From contig JBKHEL010000094.1 in NCBI GenBank assembly GCA_046540835.1, positions 1 to 9,850 on the forward strand: a stretch of 9,850 nt of DNA. The letters are read 5' to 3'. Under the pieces are notes generated by a model. The model ran no database searches. It was not told the DNA's origin and saw only the letters and a program-made list of their open reading frames with translations. The DNA comes from Coraliomargarita_B sp046540835 (GTDB lineage Bacteria > Verrucomicrobiota > Verrucomicrobiia > Opitutales > Coraliomargaritaceae). This document shows positions 1-7,419 of this stretch, piece after piece (within the stretch, counting starts at the first letter, position 1; each line of letters opens with the position of its first letter). The position numbers and the translations under genes are program-made.

Positions 1-41
1 ATGAAAACACACTCGCACCAATTACCAAAATGTCAACATAA

Positions 42-60
42 TTTTTGCCAGGCTATTTTA
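42..60. promoter_or_regulatory. Operator-like site 1 (TTTTTGCCAGGCTATTTTA)
   Basis: A GCC-A-GGC palindromic core sits in T/A-rich flanks. It matches the site at 141-159 in the same orientation at most positions. In addition, TTTGCCAGGC (44-53) is the exact reverse complement of GCCTGGCAAA (146-155), so the two sites form a 10-bp inverted repeat. Paired, spaced palindromes in a non-coding region are typical of a dimeric regulator binding twice, possibly with looping. The regulator and target gene are unknown; the target may lie left of the window. Confidence 0.35.
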
Positions 61-140
61 TTGTGGTAAAGTGATGTCATCGTAAATAGCTTGAATCGCG
101 AGGTGTCACTCAAACTCAATCCATTTTCATTTTATATAAA

Positions 141-159
141 ATTTTGCCTGGCAAATTTA
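141..159. promoter_or_regulatory. Operator-like site 2, perfect 13-bp palindrome
   Basis: TTTGCCTGGCAAA (143-155) is a perfect palindrome around a central T, with near-symmetric A/T flanks. Its core lies about 99 bp from the similar site at 42-60. A TATATAAAAT stretch immediately precedes it, so a bound protein could block a promoter reading rightward. The site falls outside any credible gene. The assignment as an operator is inferred from symmetry and recurrence only. Confidence 0.4.
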
Positions 160-262
160 TATTGGCTCAAATGTAGTGGCGCACAATCACTGATCGGAAA
201 GACCACTGTCAGTAAACAAGCGGCATACAGGCTAGCTCACCCTCACAACTGTCGAACTTGGC

Positions 263-3200
263 TTAGGGGATTTCGACCTTGATTCGGTAGAAGGCCTGAT
301 CTCCGGGCGGAGAACCGATGGTAAAGCTCTGCGGTCCTTCCTCGGTGGGTATCCGCTCTTCTCCATCCGTCCATTCAACCGGTGCTGATAGGTCTTCCGC
401 ATGCTGAAGCACATACCGGCGATCCGGCTGCCCGGTGAAATTCAAATCCATTCCACCATCGCTGTTTACTTCCATCGCTCCAATCCTCAGTAAACCCGAC
501 CAAGCCCCTTCCCCCTCCTGGAGAACGGTCTCGGACTTGTAAGCGCCCATGGTATATAGTTCCAGTGGGGTAAAACCGGTATCGCTAACAAGCTCGCCAT
601 CATCGGTGAGCCCGTGCTGGCTCAGCCAAGCGGCGTAAGCATCGTCTGTATTTTCGGGGAGTTGCTCCAGGTAGAGCGTGTTCAGCGCACCCCGGGAGGT
701 GCCTTCGCTGCTGGTGGATGTCGTTAGGAGCACTTCACCCTGTGCATCGGCGACCACTTCCTCCCAAAGCAGCCAACCCTCTTCCCCTCCATTACCATTC
801 ACCCGCACCGTCCAGCTGTATCCGTTGAAAGTGCTGTCGAAGGGCAGATTTCCCCCCGTGAAGGCGTTTTTCGCAGGAACGATTCCGTTGGCGTCCTCCA
901 ACCGGACATAGCCGGGCTCACTCCCGTTCCTTCCGCCTCCGGCTTGGCTTGAGGCAATTTCCATACGATAGCTCCTCCCGACGTCAAGTCCAGTGATTCG
1001 GAGCGTCGCGCTATCCGCCCCGGTTTTCCCTTTGCTCAACCACAATCTGTCATTAATTGCGATCGGTTCACTTTCGGCCCAAGCTGGCAATTCCGTGCGG
1101 GCGGAGGCGCCGCCTTCATCGGTGTAATGCTCGGATTCGCTCGTGGAATTCGTCCAATTATTGAGTTCCACACCAACCGAAGTCTCCTCACCGTTTACGT
1201 TGAGGAGCCCGGAGGTATCCTCCGTGATTCCCGCATTCCAATTTCCGGATTGCGGAGGATTATCCAGACCGGTACCGAAATCCACCAGAATCGTCCCGTG
1301 GGCGGGAGCTTCCTCGACAGACAAAACGGCCGCATCGCTGACAGCGTCCGGCGACACCCCGTTGGAGGCGACCGCATAGTAAGACCCGCCGCTTTCTTCA
1401 GTCACGCCGTCGAGTTGCAAAACGCTTCCGGTTTCATCCGGCAGCGCGTCACCGTCGTGATACCATTGGATTTGAGGCTCTGGACTACCGGACGCGATTA
1501 CGGAAAAGACGACATCACTTCCGACAATTGCGGTCTTCGATTCAGGATGATTCAAAATCTCAGGAGCACTGTCTGCGGGAGGTTCCTGGGTGGTGCTCAG
1601 CACGGCAAAAAAGGCGGTGTCCTCTTGATCGATCGGGCTGGACTTCCCCCATGCAGGCTGATTTGCCGTCGGGATAGGCCTATCGGCCCCATTTGCGTGA
1701 TACCCGCTGACCAGGATATTGTCGCCGACAGGCCAAGCAGTGAAAATCCTCGAATTGGCCTGGGTGCCGACGCCATCGACGGGGTTGATGGCGCTGGACA
1801 ACAGAGTCGAGTAGACCAGTTCGCCGAGATCCTCGCTATACACCCGGACGAAGTTACCCCAATTCATGCTCCCCTCGTCGATACTGAAGGAGGTTCCCAC
1901 AGAGGGAATCGCGGATAAAGGGGTTTCCAGGAAGATTTGCCCCGTGCTGTTGTCAAATGCGGTGACCTGGCGAATCTCTCCTCCCAGCTTAATTCGACAA
2001 TTTGTGAGCACCAAGTCGGCACCGATAATGTTTTCGGCGGTAAGAATCGATGCGGATTCCGCCTCGCTCACCGTCGCGGAAATGAATGGCCGGATATTGC
2101 GTTGGTAGGCATGCGGCGTGGTTTGCACCGTGCGGCCTTCTCCGTATACGACCAGCTGTCCCTGGCTGTTCACATGCATCCGTGCGCCGATGCTAGTGGT
2201 GTTGCGAGCCGGATTGCCTCCGTTCTGGTTGGGCCAGAAATCATAGTTGGGATCATCCCGAACCGTGCCTCCGAAATTGTTTCCGGAGCCGAAGTCATTG
2301 GGATCCACGTATTCCGCCACGTAGGTCGAGGCCAGAATGGTGGACCGATCCCCCTCGTCCCGGTATTTTCCGAGCCAGGACAGGTGAATGTTTCCGTTGC
2401 TTCCGGTGAAGCGATTGACAAAGCCGCCACCTTCGGTTTTTGCCTTGATTGCATTACCATTCCAAAAATTGACCACATTGTTTCCATGGCTGCGTGCCCC
2501 CACATACACAATCGTATTGACGCCCTCGGCGTCCATGGGGCTACTGTAGTCGATGGCTATGGCATCGACATACTGGTCCGGGGTTGAGGTGTGGGTTTTA
2601 CCCATTTCCGTCGCGTCCACCAGGACTGGATCTCCGACGGAAACCGGATAATCCGTGTCTTCGACCAAAGTGAGCGTCCCGGAAGCGGAGTCGAAGGCCT
2701 CGATTTCCCGGAACCTCCGCTCGTGGGTTGCGCCCGCCTGCAGATACAGGCGACGGTAGCCATTGATGTAGCCGTCGGAGCCTCCGGTCTTCCGGGATAG
2801 GTCGATGGTCTCGCCCGCCAATTCAGGAACCACGATTTCGTTTCCATTGACTTGGGTCACCTCTCCGGTGAAAGCCTCGGGCGCTTCGTCCGAGTCGTCA
2901 TTGTATTCCTTATACATGCGTGCCCACCACTGAAAGTAGCCCTCCTTGTCGAGCACGATGAGCGCAGGTTCGAAATCGGGATTGTTGGTGGCGGGTAATC
3001 GACTCGCCCAGTTCAGCCCCAGATAAATACGGTCATTGCGCTTATCCACAGTGATCGCACCCACCCGTGGGGTGTAGGGGGCCCCTTCGGTCCCGCCCGT
3101 GCCGGATAGCTTGTAGCCGGTATAACCACGGGTACTGCTCAGCCCGGAGTTGTCAGAGCCATGCAAAGGCTTCCACCAGTAGCTGTTCCAGAAGACGTCC

Positions 3201-4144
3201 ATGGGGTATTTCCCCTTTCGCCAGAAGCCGTTTTCGTCTTTTTCCCAGTGATGATAGTCCTCAGCGGTGTAGGAGCGCAACAGGCCGGGGTGGTTCGTGG
3301 CCTGGGTCTTGGTAAACATGAAGTTTTCCATCACCTCATACCCGTCAGGTATATCCGATTCGGGGCCGTAGAAAATTTCATTCGTCGCTCCACCATCACT
3401 GGTGATTCGGTTCATCCGTAGGCCGGGCATGGTCGTCATTTTCGGACGGGAAAGCGAGTTTGCGTCAAAGGGGCCGGGGTTGGCCGGATAAACCGCGATC
3501 TCGCCCCACCCGCTTCCATATTCCCTTCCGATCTGCGCGACGATCCGGCCATCACTCATGACATCCCAAGGTTGCCGGCGTCCATGTGAGGAGGTGCTTT
3601 TTCCTGTTTTCAGATTCCAAACATACTCCATTTCCGTCGGCGTGGCGTCTACGAAATTTCCGTCCAGTTTCGCAATAAAGTAGCCGCTGTCTTTCGCCTC
3701 GCCCGCACGCTGACCGGAGATGAAGAGATCACCCGTTGGCTGCCCCGGTGGCGTGTTGGTTTTGATGTCCTTTACATTATGCACCGAGTTGGGCGGGAAG
3801 TGGTGCACCGAAATCACCTGGGAGGCATCGGCACTCAAGCGCAGGATGAAGGCAGTGGCACCGGTATCGACCCCATCCTGTTTGATACTGGATCCGTTTG
3901 CCGCCGAGGTCGCCAAAGCGCTTTGCGGAGTCCCTTCGGGCACCCAGGAGAGGTCAGCCGCGTCGCCCCCGACGACGAGGGTTCCGTCCGACAACTCAAG
4001 CATGCCGTGAAAACGGGTCGCGCCCGTATCTCCAACGTAAAACACGCTACTCGGGGCAGCAAAGGATAACAAGGGGATCGTCAGCAGTCCAGCTACAATA
4101 AAGCAGAAGAAATGAGACGGAGAGAAAGGGGTAATTCTCGCCAT
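263..4144 (-). CDS. Large secreted multidomain protein (propeller-like region, Ig-like domain, beta-sandwich, C-terminal module)
   Basis: This 1293-residue protein starts with a signal peptide: Arg near the N-terminus, a hydrophobic run at about 11-28 and likely cleavage near SFA-A at 29-30. Residues 33-850 contain repeated strand patterns such as DGTLVVGG, GDLFISGQ, DGRIVAQIG, DRIYLGLNW, NTIVYVGAR and QGQLVVYGEG, which suggest a beta-propeller-like fold; this is inference. Two similar modules (about 467-512 and 706-758) interrupt it. Residues 860-945 resemble a bacterial Ig-like domain (NHPESKTAIVGSDVVF, then IQWYHDG and GSYYAVASN). Residues 950-1162 look like a beta-sandwich (ILVDFGTG, then LRITGLDVGRSYRMEI). 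Residues 1230-1291 (RRYVLQHAEDL, then AFYRIKVE) match a C-terminal style common in Verrucomicrobiota. It has no PEP-CTERM tail and no catalytic motif I recognise. It is transcribed divergently from the beta-glucuronidase, so a role in glycan binding or uptake at the cell surface is possible but unproven. The ATG start is supported by the signal peptide directly after it. Confidence 0.85.
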   Translation of the reverse strand: MARITPFSPSHFFCFIVAGLLTIPLLSFAAPSSVFYVGDTGATRFHGMLELSDGTLVVGGDAADLSWVPEGTPQSALATSAANGSSIKQDGVDTGATAFILRLSADASQVISVHHFPPNSVHNVKDIKTNTPPGQPTGDLFISGQRAGEAKDSGYFIAKLDGNFVDATPTEMEYVWNLKTGKSTSSHGRRQPWDVMSDGRIVAQIGREYGSGWGEIAVYPANPGPFDANSLSRPKMTTMPGLRMNRITSDGGATNEIFYGPESDIPDGYEVMENFMFTKTQATNHPGLLRSYTAEDYHHWEKDENGFWRKGKYPMDVFWNSYWWKPLHGSDNSGLSSTRGYTGYKLSGTGGTEGAPYTPRVGAITVDKRNDRIYLGLNWASRLPATNNPDFEPALIVLDKEGYFQWWARMYKEYNDDSDEAPEAFTGEVTQVNGNEIVVPELAGETIDLSRKTGGSDGYINGYRRLYLQAGATHERRFREIEAFDSASGTLTLVEDTDYPVSVGDPVLVDATEMGKTHTSTPDQYVDAIAIDYSSPMDAEGVNTIVYVGARSHGNNVVNFWNGNAIKAKTEGGGFVNRFTGSNGNIHLSWLGKYRDEGDRSTILASTYVAEYVDPNDFGSGNNFGGTVRDDPNYDFWPNQNGGNPARNTTSIGARMHVNSQGQLVVYGEGRTVQTTPHAYQRNIRPFISATVSEAESASILTAENIIGADLVLTNCRIKLGGEIRQVTAFDNSTGQIFLETPLSAIPSVGTSFSIDEGSMNWGNFVRVYSEDLGELVYSTLLSSAINPVDGVGTQANSRIFTAWPVGDNILVSGYHANGADRPIPTANQPAWGKSSPIDQEDTAFFAVLSTTQEPPADSAPEILNHPESKTAIVGSDVVFSVIASGSPEPQIQWYHDGDALPDETGSVLQLDGVTEESGGSYYAVASNGVSPDAVSDAAVLSVEEAPAHGTILVDFGTGLDNPPQSGNWNAGITEDTSGLLNVNGEETSVGVELNNWTNSTSESEHYTDEGGASARTELPAWAESEPIAINDRLWLSKGKTGADSATLRITGLDVGRSYRMEIASSQAGGGRNGSEPGYVRLEDANGIVPAKNAFTGGNLPFDSTFNGYSWTVRVNGNGGEEGWLLWEEVVADAQGEVLLTTSTSSEGTSRGALNTLYLEQLPENTDDAYAAWLSQHGLTDDGELVSDTGFTPLELYTMGAYKSETVLQEGEGAWSGLLRIGAMEVNSDGGMDLNFTGQPDRRYVLQHAEDLSAPVEWTDGEERIPTEEGPQSFTIGSPPGDQAFYRIKVEIP
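1871..2029 (-). repeat. Internal beta module, copy B (residues 706-758 of the large secreted protein)
   Basis: The segment contains GEIRQVTAFDNSTGQIFL followed by PSVGTSFSID, aligning with copy A over the AFD, turn, G, strand and SVG positions. Copies A and B are about 240 residues apart within the propeller-like half. They may be insertions between blades or a duplicated binding element. The relationship was recognised by eye and is moderate in strength. Confidence 0.45.
2609..2746 (-). repeat. Internal beta module, copy A (residues 467-512 of the large secreted protein)
   Basis: The encoded segment contains REIEAFDSASGTLTL followed by a VSVGDPVLVD ending. It resembles copy B in having a charged/polar lead, I/V-x-AFD, a two- to four-residue S/T-rich turn, G, a hydrophobic strand, then S-V-G and a closing strand. 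The pattern (axis phrase, turn, 'VG' before the final strand) recalls short beta modules in tail-fibre-like and surface proteins. Similarity is at protein level only; the DNA has diverged. Confidence 0.45.
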
Positions 4145-4145
4145 G

Positions 4146-4174
4146 TTGACATACTTTCTCGATCCGCGTTTTTA
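4146..4174 (+). promoter_or_regulatory. Candidate sigma-70-type promoter for the beta-glucuronidase
   Basis: A perfect TTGACA -35 hexamer at 4146-4151 is followed after 17-18 nt by a weak TTTTTA/TTTTAA -10. Transcription would begin near 4181, giving a leader of about 120 nt that includes the CACCGGTG palindrome. The -10 is poor, so this may need an activator or may be coincidental. Confidence 0.3.
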
Positions 4175-4180
4175 AGTCAA
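4151..4180 (-). promoter_or_regulatory. Candidate promoter for the large secreted protein
   Basis: On the minus strand TTGACT (4180 to 4175) is followed after 18 nt by AAGTAT (4156 to 4151). The implied start of transcription falls at or next to the ATG at 4144, so the mRNA would be nearly leaderless. This candidate overlaps the plus-strand promoter candidate face to face. The -10 match is only moderate. Confidence 0.3.
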
Positions 4181-4203
4181 GCGCTAAATTCCCGCTTTTT
4201 TTT

Positions 4204-4211
4204 CACCGGTG
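4204..4211. promoter_or_regulatory. CACCGGTG palindrome, possible LacI-family operator
   Basis: This perfect 8-bp palindrome with a central CG lies in a T-rich spacer between the divergent genes. ACCGGT cores are known in operators of LacI-family sugar regulators. The flanks outside the 8 bp are not symmetric, so the assignment is weak. Confidence 0.25.
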
Positions 4212-4303
4212 GCTAATTTATTTTGCTCGATTCGCGGCGTTTTCTTGAATCTTCGTTGCCCCTTGTCGAGGATTGCCGGTCAACCCACAAAACAAATCCG
4301 ATT

Positions 4304-6148
4304 ATGCTGTATCCGAAAACCACCGAAACCCGCGAGCTGCTCTCGCTCGACGGAATCTGGCAGGTCTACTATGACTTCGACGGCCATTCCGAACAGGCCG
4401 AATTCGCCCGTGCCGTGCCTGCGGGTTGTGACGAAGTCGCCGTTCCCGCCTCCCTCAACGAGCAAACCACCGATCGAAACAAATACCTGCACATGGACAC
4501 GGTCTGGTATTTTCGCCGCTTCCGGGTGCCCCACTCCTGGGACGGTAAGCAGGTGCAGCTGCGCTTCGGCTCGGTCAATTACCGGGCGAAGGTTTATCTG
4601 GACGGGGGCTATCTCGGAGCGCATGAAACGGGCTACACGCCCTTTGAATTTCAGCTGCCGGCAGACCTGGAAAAAGGCAAAGAGCATCTGCTGGCCGTGC
4701 GCGTCGACAACAAGTTGAGCGTTGAGACCATCCCCCAGGGCAATGTGCCGCCGAATACGGGGGGCGTCGCCGGTTGGCGCACGGGCAACCTGCCCAAGGT
4801 CCACTACGATTTTTTCCCTTTTACCGGCATTCACCGTCCCGTTCAATTGGTCGCGATGGATCCGAGCCATATCGGCCGCACCCGATGGACGACCCACTCG
4901 ATCGACGGAGGCGCCGTGAGAGGACGGGCCGAGTTCGAAGTTTCTGCCGGGGCCGAAGCGATCCGGGTGCAGATCGAAGAACTCGGGCTGGATGAGACGC
5001 TTGAGGTGGACGACTCAGGGCGTGCCGCGCTCGACTTCCGTCTTTCAGGTGTCGAAGCTTGGTGCCCCGAGCGGCCGAAGCTCTACCGGATCGACTTGCG
5101 CCTCCTGCAGGACGGCCGGGTGACGGATCATTACCCCCTTGATTTCGGCTTCCGCACCATCGCAATCGAAGGCTCGAAATTTCTGCTCAACGGCAAACCG
5201 ATCTTCATGCGCGGCTTCGGCCGCCATGAAGACCTGACTGTCATCGGCAAAGGCCTGAACCTGCCCTTCCAGGTCAAGGACTATAACTTGATGCGCTGGG
5301 TCGGTGCCAACAGCTTCCGCACCGCGCACTACCCCTATGCGGAGGAACAACTGCAGATGGCAGACCGCCAGGGCTTTCTGGTCATCGATGAGACGGCAGC
5401 CAACACCCTCTCACTGACTGCGCTCGGTGACGACGAGGCCATGCGGGCGCGGCTGCTGGAGCGTCACAAAAACCACTCCAGGGAGCTGATCGAGCGCGAC
5501 TACAATTACGCCAGTGTGGTCGGCTGGTCCCTGGGGAATGAATGCGAAATGTGGCGCGACCTCAGCCGCGGCTATTTCAATGAGGTGGTGCGCCATGGCA
5601 AACAATTCGACAAGAGTCGCCCCTTCACCTGTGTCTCGATGGCCGCGGGCCTCGATTCGGTCCACAAGATCGAGGCGGACGAATTCGACTTCATCGGCTA
5701 CAACACCTACCCGGCCTGGTATTCAGACCAGGGCAAACCCCAAAATATCCGCCCCTGGCTGGAGCAACAGATGAAGCAACTTTGGGAGACCTTCGGGAAG
5801 CCTGTGCTGATGTCTGAATTCGGCGGTGATGCTATTCCCGGGCTCCACGATGAATACTGCCTGATGTGGACCGAAGAGTATCAGGTCGAGGTCTTGCGGG
5901 AGATGCTTCAATTCGCCGAATCGAGCGACTACGTCTGCGGTGCCCACATCTGGAATTTTGCCGATTTCAAGGTCGGCCAGCACACCGGGCGCGTCGTGCT
6001 CAACTGGAAGGGCATCTTCACCCGGGACCGGCACCCAAAAGCCGCTGCACACGCCGTGCGCGCACTCTGGACCGGGCAGACCAGCACCTTACCCCAACAC
6101 AGCCGCCCGGAAGGCGACCCCGCGAAAGTCGAAGTGCGCTACACCTAA
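4304..6148 (+). CDS. uidA: Beta-glucuronidase, glycoside hydrolase family 2
   Basis: This 614-residue enzyme should hydrolyse beta-D-glucuronides to glucuronic acid, probably in the cytoplasm because no signal peptide is present. Order: GH2 jelly-roll (about 13-180; YTPFEF, then FFPFTGIHRPV), Ig-like domain (about 183-276) and TIM barrel (about 278-590). The acid/base Glu is E413 in GNE, the nucleophile is E505 in MSEFGGD, and the N567-x-K569 pair (LNWKGIFTRDR) matches the motif that reads the uronic carboxylate in E. coli GUS. Other family signatures are GFGRHED, RTAHYPYAEE and VIDETAA. Length is close to the E. coli enzyme (603). The active-site loop after VIDETAA is shorter than in E. coli, i.e. 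not an evident 'Loop 1' enzyme. I chose ATG 4304 because MLYPKTTETREL aligns with the E. coli start; an in-frame TTG at 4223 adds 27 unrelated residues. No Shine-Dalgarno is obvious. It overlaps the convergent CapA-like gene by 4 nt. Confidence 0.95.
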   Translation: MLYPKTTETRELLSLDGIWQVYYDFDGHSEQAEFARAVPAGCDEVAVPASLNEQTTDRNKYLHMDTVWYFRRFRVPHSWDGKQVQLRFGSVNYRAKVYLDGGYLGAHETGYTPFEFQLPADLEKGKEHLLAVRVDNKLSVETIPQGNVPPNTGGVAGWRTGNLPKVHYDFFPFTGIHRPVQLVAMDPSHIGRTRWTTHSIDGGAVRGRAEFEVSAGAEAIRVQIEELGLDETLEVDDSGRAALDFRLSGVEAWCPERPKLYRIDLRLLQDGRVTDHYPLDFGFRTIAIEGSKFLLNGKPIFMRGFGRHEDLTVIGKGLNLPFQVKDYNLMRWVGANSFRTAHYPYAEEQLQMADRQGFLVIDETAANTLSLTALGDDEAMRARLLERHKNHSRELIERDYNYASVVGWSLGNECEMWRDLSRGYFNEVVRHGKQFDKSRPFTCVSMAAGLDSVHKIEADEFDFIGYNTYPAWYSDQGKPQNIRPWLEQQMKQLWETFGKPVLMSEFGGDAIPGLHDEYCLMWTEEYQVEVLREMLQFAESSDYVCGAHIWNFADFKVGQHTGRVVLNWKGIFTRDRHPKAAAHAVRALWTGQTSTLPQHSRPEGDPAKVEVRYT

Positions 6149-7419
6149 GTCTGCAGGCTGAAGCCGTCACCGAGCTCCGGCCAAGACCCGTCGAACCAGC
6201 CCCGGAGCTGCTCCCGGATCTTCCCCGGGCCCGTTCCGGCGGTTTGATGCAGCTCCCGCTCCATTGCCCGGTGGATCAGCGTGCTGTGCGCCGGGCTCAG
6301 GTGGTGGCTGAGGGCGTGGCGGATCGCTTCCCGCTCGCCTTCGCAGGCTTTGGCGGTGAGCCCGCCCACCCGCTCGCGCACCTGAACCGCCCAGAAATGG
6401 TCGGCCACTGCGTCAAACCAATCGGCGACCGAGGACCGGTCAACCAGAGCTGCGCTTGTCGCTTCCAGGAAGTGCTGAAAAGCCTCGCTCTCTTCGAGCA
6501 GGCGGGGTCCCCGCTCCTGCTCGATCCGATACGGGACGAGGTCGAGCCTGGAGAGCGCGCCGGCCGTAAAGCCGGCCTCGACCACATAGCCGTCGGCCGT
6601 GCGGGGCGGGATCCAGCCCGGAGCCGGGTCTGCCGGACGGAAGAGAAAATTGCCCGTGCTGAACACCACCGGCACACGGACACCGTCGGCCCGCTCCAGT
6701 AGCGTCATCCCCTGGGGCACATGGGGGTGGTGCCCGACCACCAGGTCGGCCTCTCGCCCGGCTGCGAGCACGGCATCGCGCCAATACGGCGGCGGCACCG
6801 GCACATACTCCCGGCCACCGTGCACGACCAGCACCAGGGCATCCACCGCTTCCCGGGCCGCCCGCACGAAGTCCCGCATCTGCGGGTGGTGGATCAGGGC
6901 GGTGCCGGGCCGGTCCCAATCTGCCGCGCCCTCCTCCAAGTCGCAGAGGCTCAACACCCCAAGCTTCCAGCCATCAAACTCCACCACCTCCGGGCGCATC
7001 GCCTCAGCCAGGTCCATCCCCGCACCGCAAACCGCCAGCCCGGCAGCCTTACAGGTTTCCAGCGTCGCCCGGAGCCCCTCGACCCCATAGTCAAAAATAT
7101 GATTATTCGCCAAGGTGGCCAAATCAAAGCCAGCCCCCTTCAACGCCGCCGCTGATTCCGGTGGCCCCTGCAGGCAGGGACCATCCTTGAGGAGCGGCTC
7201 ATCTCCCCCCAGCGCCGACTCCAGATTTACCGCAGCAAAGTCCGCCGACCGGATGCGCTCGAACAAGGCCGCGCCATAGACCTCCGCCGGATCCCGCGCG
7301 GCCATGCCCGCATGCAGGCGGATCGACGCCCAGTCCCCGGCAAAGAGACAGGAAGACTCACGGGCCTCCCTCACTTTTTCAAAGCCCCGCACGCGGACTC
7401 CACCGGAGTCCGCCGCCAT
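6145..7419 (-). CDS. CapA-family metallophosphatase-like protein
   Basis: The 424-residue product carries the CapA (PGA_cap, calcineurin-like phosphoesterase) motif series: FAGD (26-29), NLE (65-67), NNHIFDYG (105-112), HGGREY (200-205), GHHPHVPQG (229-237) and STGNFLF (254-260). These supply the metal-binding Asp, Asn and His residues. In Bacillus CapA takes part in poly-gamma-glutamate synthesis or export, but many relatives have unknown roles and a CapB/CapC partner is not seen here. There is no signal peptide or membrane segment, unlike membrane-anchored CapA. Residues about 290-424 form an extra, largely helical tail. The start is uncertain: TTG 7482, ATG 7458, ATG 7419 and GTG 7374 are in frame. 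I chose 7419 because sequence upstream becomes AT-rich; however a 21-nt hairpin lies just inside this start, so GTG 7374 is also plausible. The gene follows the M14 gene on the same strand after about 140 nt. Confidence 0.88.
   Translation of the reverse strand: MAADSGGVRVRGFEKVREARESSCLFAGDWASIRLHAGMAARDPAEVYGAALFERIRSADFAAVNLESALGGDEPLLKDGPCLQGPPESAAALKGAGFDLATLANNHIFDYGVEGLRATLETCKAAGLAVCGAGMDLAEAMRPEVVEFDGWKLGVLSLCDLEEGAADWDRPGTALIHHPQMRDFVRAAREAVDALVLVVHGGREYVPVPPPYWRDAVLAAGREADLVVGHHPHVPQGMTLLERADGVRVPVVFSTGNFLFRPADPAPGWIPPRTADGYVVEAGFTAGALSRLDLVPYRIEQERGPRLLEESEAFQHFLEATSAALVDRSSVADWFDAVADHFWAVQVRERVGGLTAKACEGEREAIRHALSHHLSPAHSTLIHRAMERELHQTAGTGPGKIREQLRGWFDGSWPELGDGFSLQT
7393..7413. 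repeat. Perfect 9-bp hairpin, possible dispersed palindromic repeat
   Basis: GCGGACTCC (7393-7401) and GGAGTCCGC (7405-7413) are perfect reverse complements around a 3-nt loop. The hairpin sits at the very front of the CapA-like reading frame, next to an AT-rich intergenic stretch. Its compact, GC-rich form resembles REP-like intergenic repeats, which would make the first residues of the chosen CapA start non-native. No second copy is in the window. Confidence 0.5.

Larger units (their letters stand above)
1..262. other. AT-rich gene-free left edge
   Basis: No convincing coding region is present. The only longer reading frame on the plus strand (from 91) begins with TTG, has no family resemblance and runs into the end of the large minus-strand gene. 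The stretch is clearly more AT-rich than the genes to its right. It holds two palindromic TTTGCC-type sites (described separately), a short GATG-T-CATC palindrome at 73-81 and a TATATAAAAT stretch at 133-142 that could serve as a -10 element. It must contain the 3' untranslated end of the minus-strand gene that stops at 263, but I see no hairpin followed by a T-run that would be a clear terminator. Confidence 0.6.
4145..4303. promoter_or_regulatory. Divergent intergenic control region
   Basis: This 159-nt gap separates the start codons of the minus-strand secreted protein and the plus-strand beta-glucuronidase, so it must drive both. It contains one promoter candidate per strand and two palindromes with a central CG: AGCGCT (4180-4185) and CACCGGTG (4204-4211), whose centres are 25 nt apart. 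A T-run lies at about 4195-4203. Central-CG palindromes are characteristic of LacI-family operators, a family that often controls sugar genes; no regulator gene is in the window. Confidence 0.5.

Noticed and set aside
91..282. Small plus-strand reading frame at the left edge
   Set aside because: TTG start, no recognisable product, crosses the palindromic site and the end of the opposite gene.
1127..1918. 263-residue plus-strand reading frame
   Set aside because: It lies fully antisense to the large secreted protein gene, whose domains are coherent; its own translation resembles no family and has no ribosome site.
1937..2587. 216-residue plus-strand reading frame
   Set aside because: Antisense shadow of the same gene, with no recognisable motif.
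4223..4303. N-terminal extension of the beta-glucuronidase from a TTG codon
   Set aside because: The 27 extra residues resemble no GH2 sequence and no signal peptide, while ATG 4304 aligns with the E. coli start.
5866..6702. 278-residue plus-strand reading frame spanning the glucuronidase end and the CapA-like gene
   Set aside because: It overlaps two well-supported genes out of frame or antisense and is Arg/Pro-rich, as expected of a GC-rich shadow.
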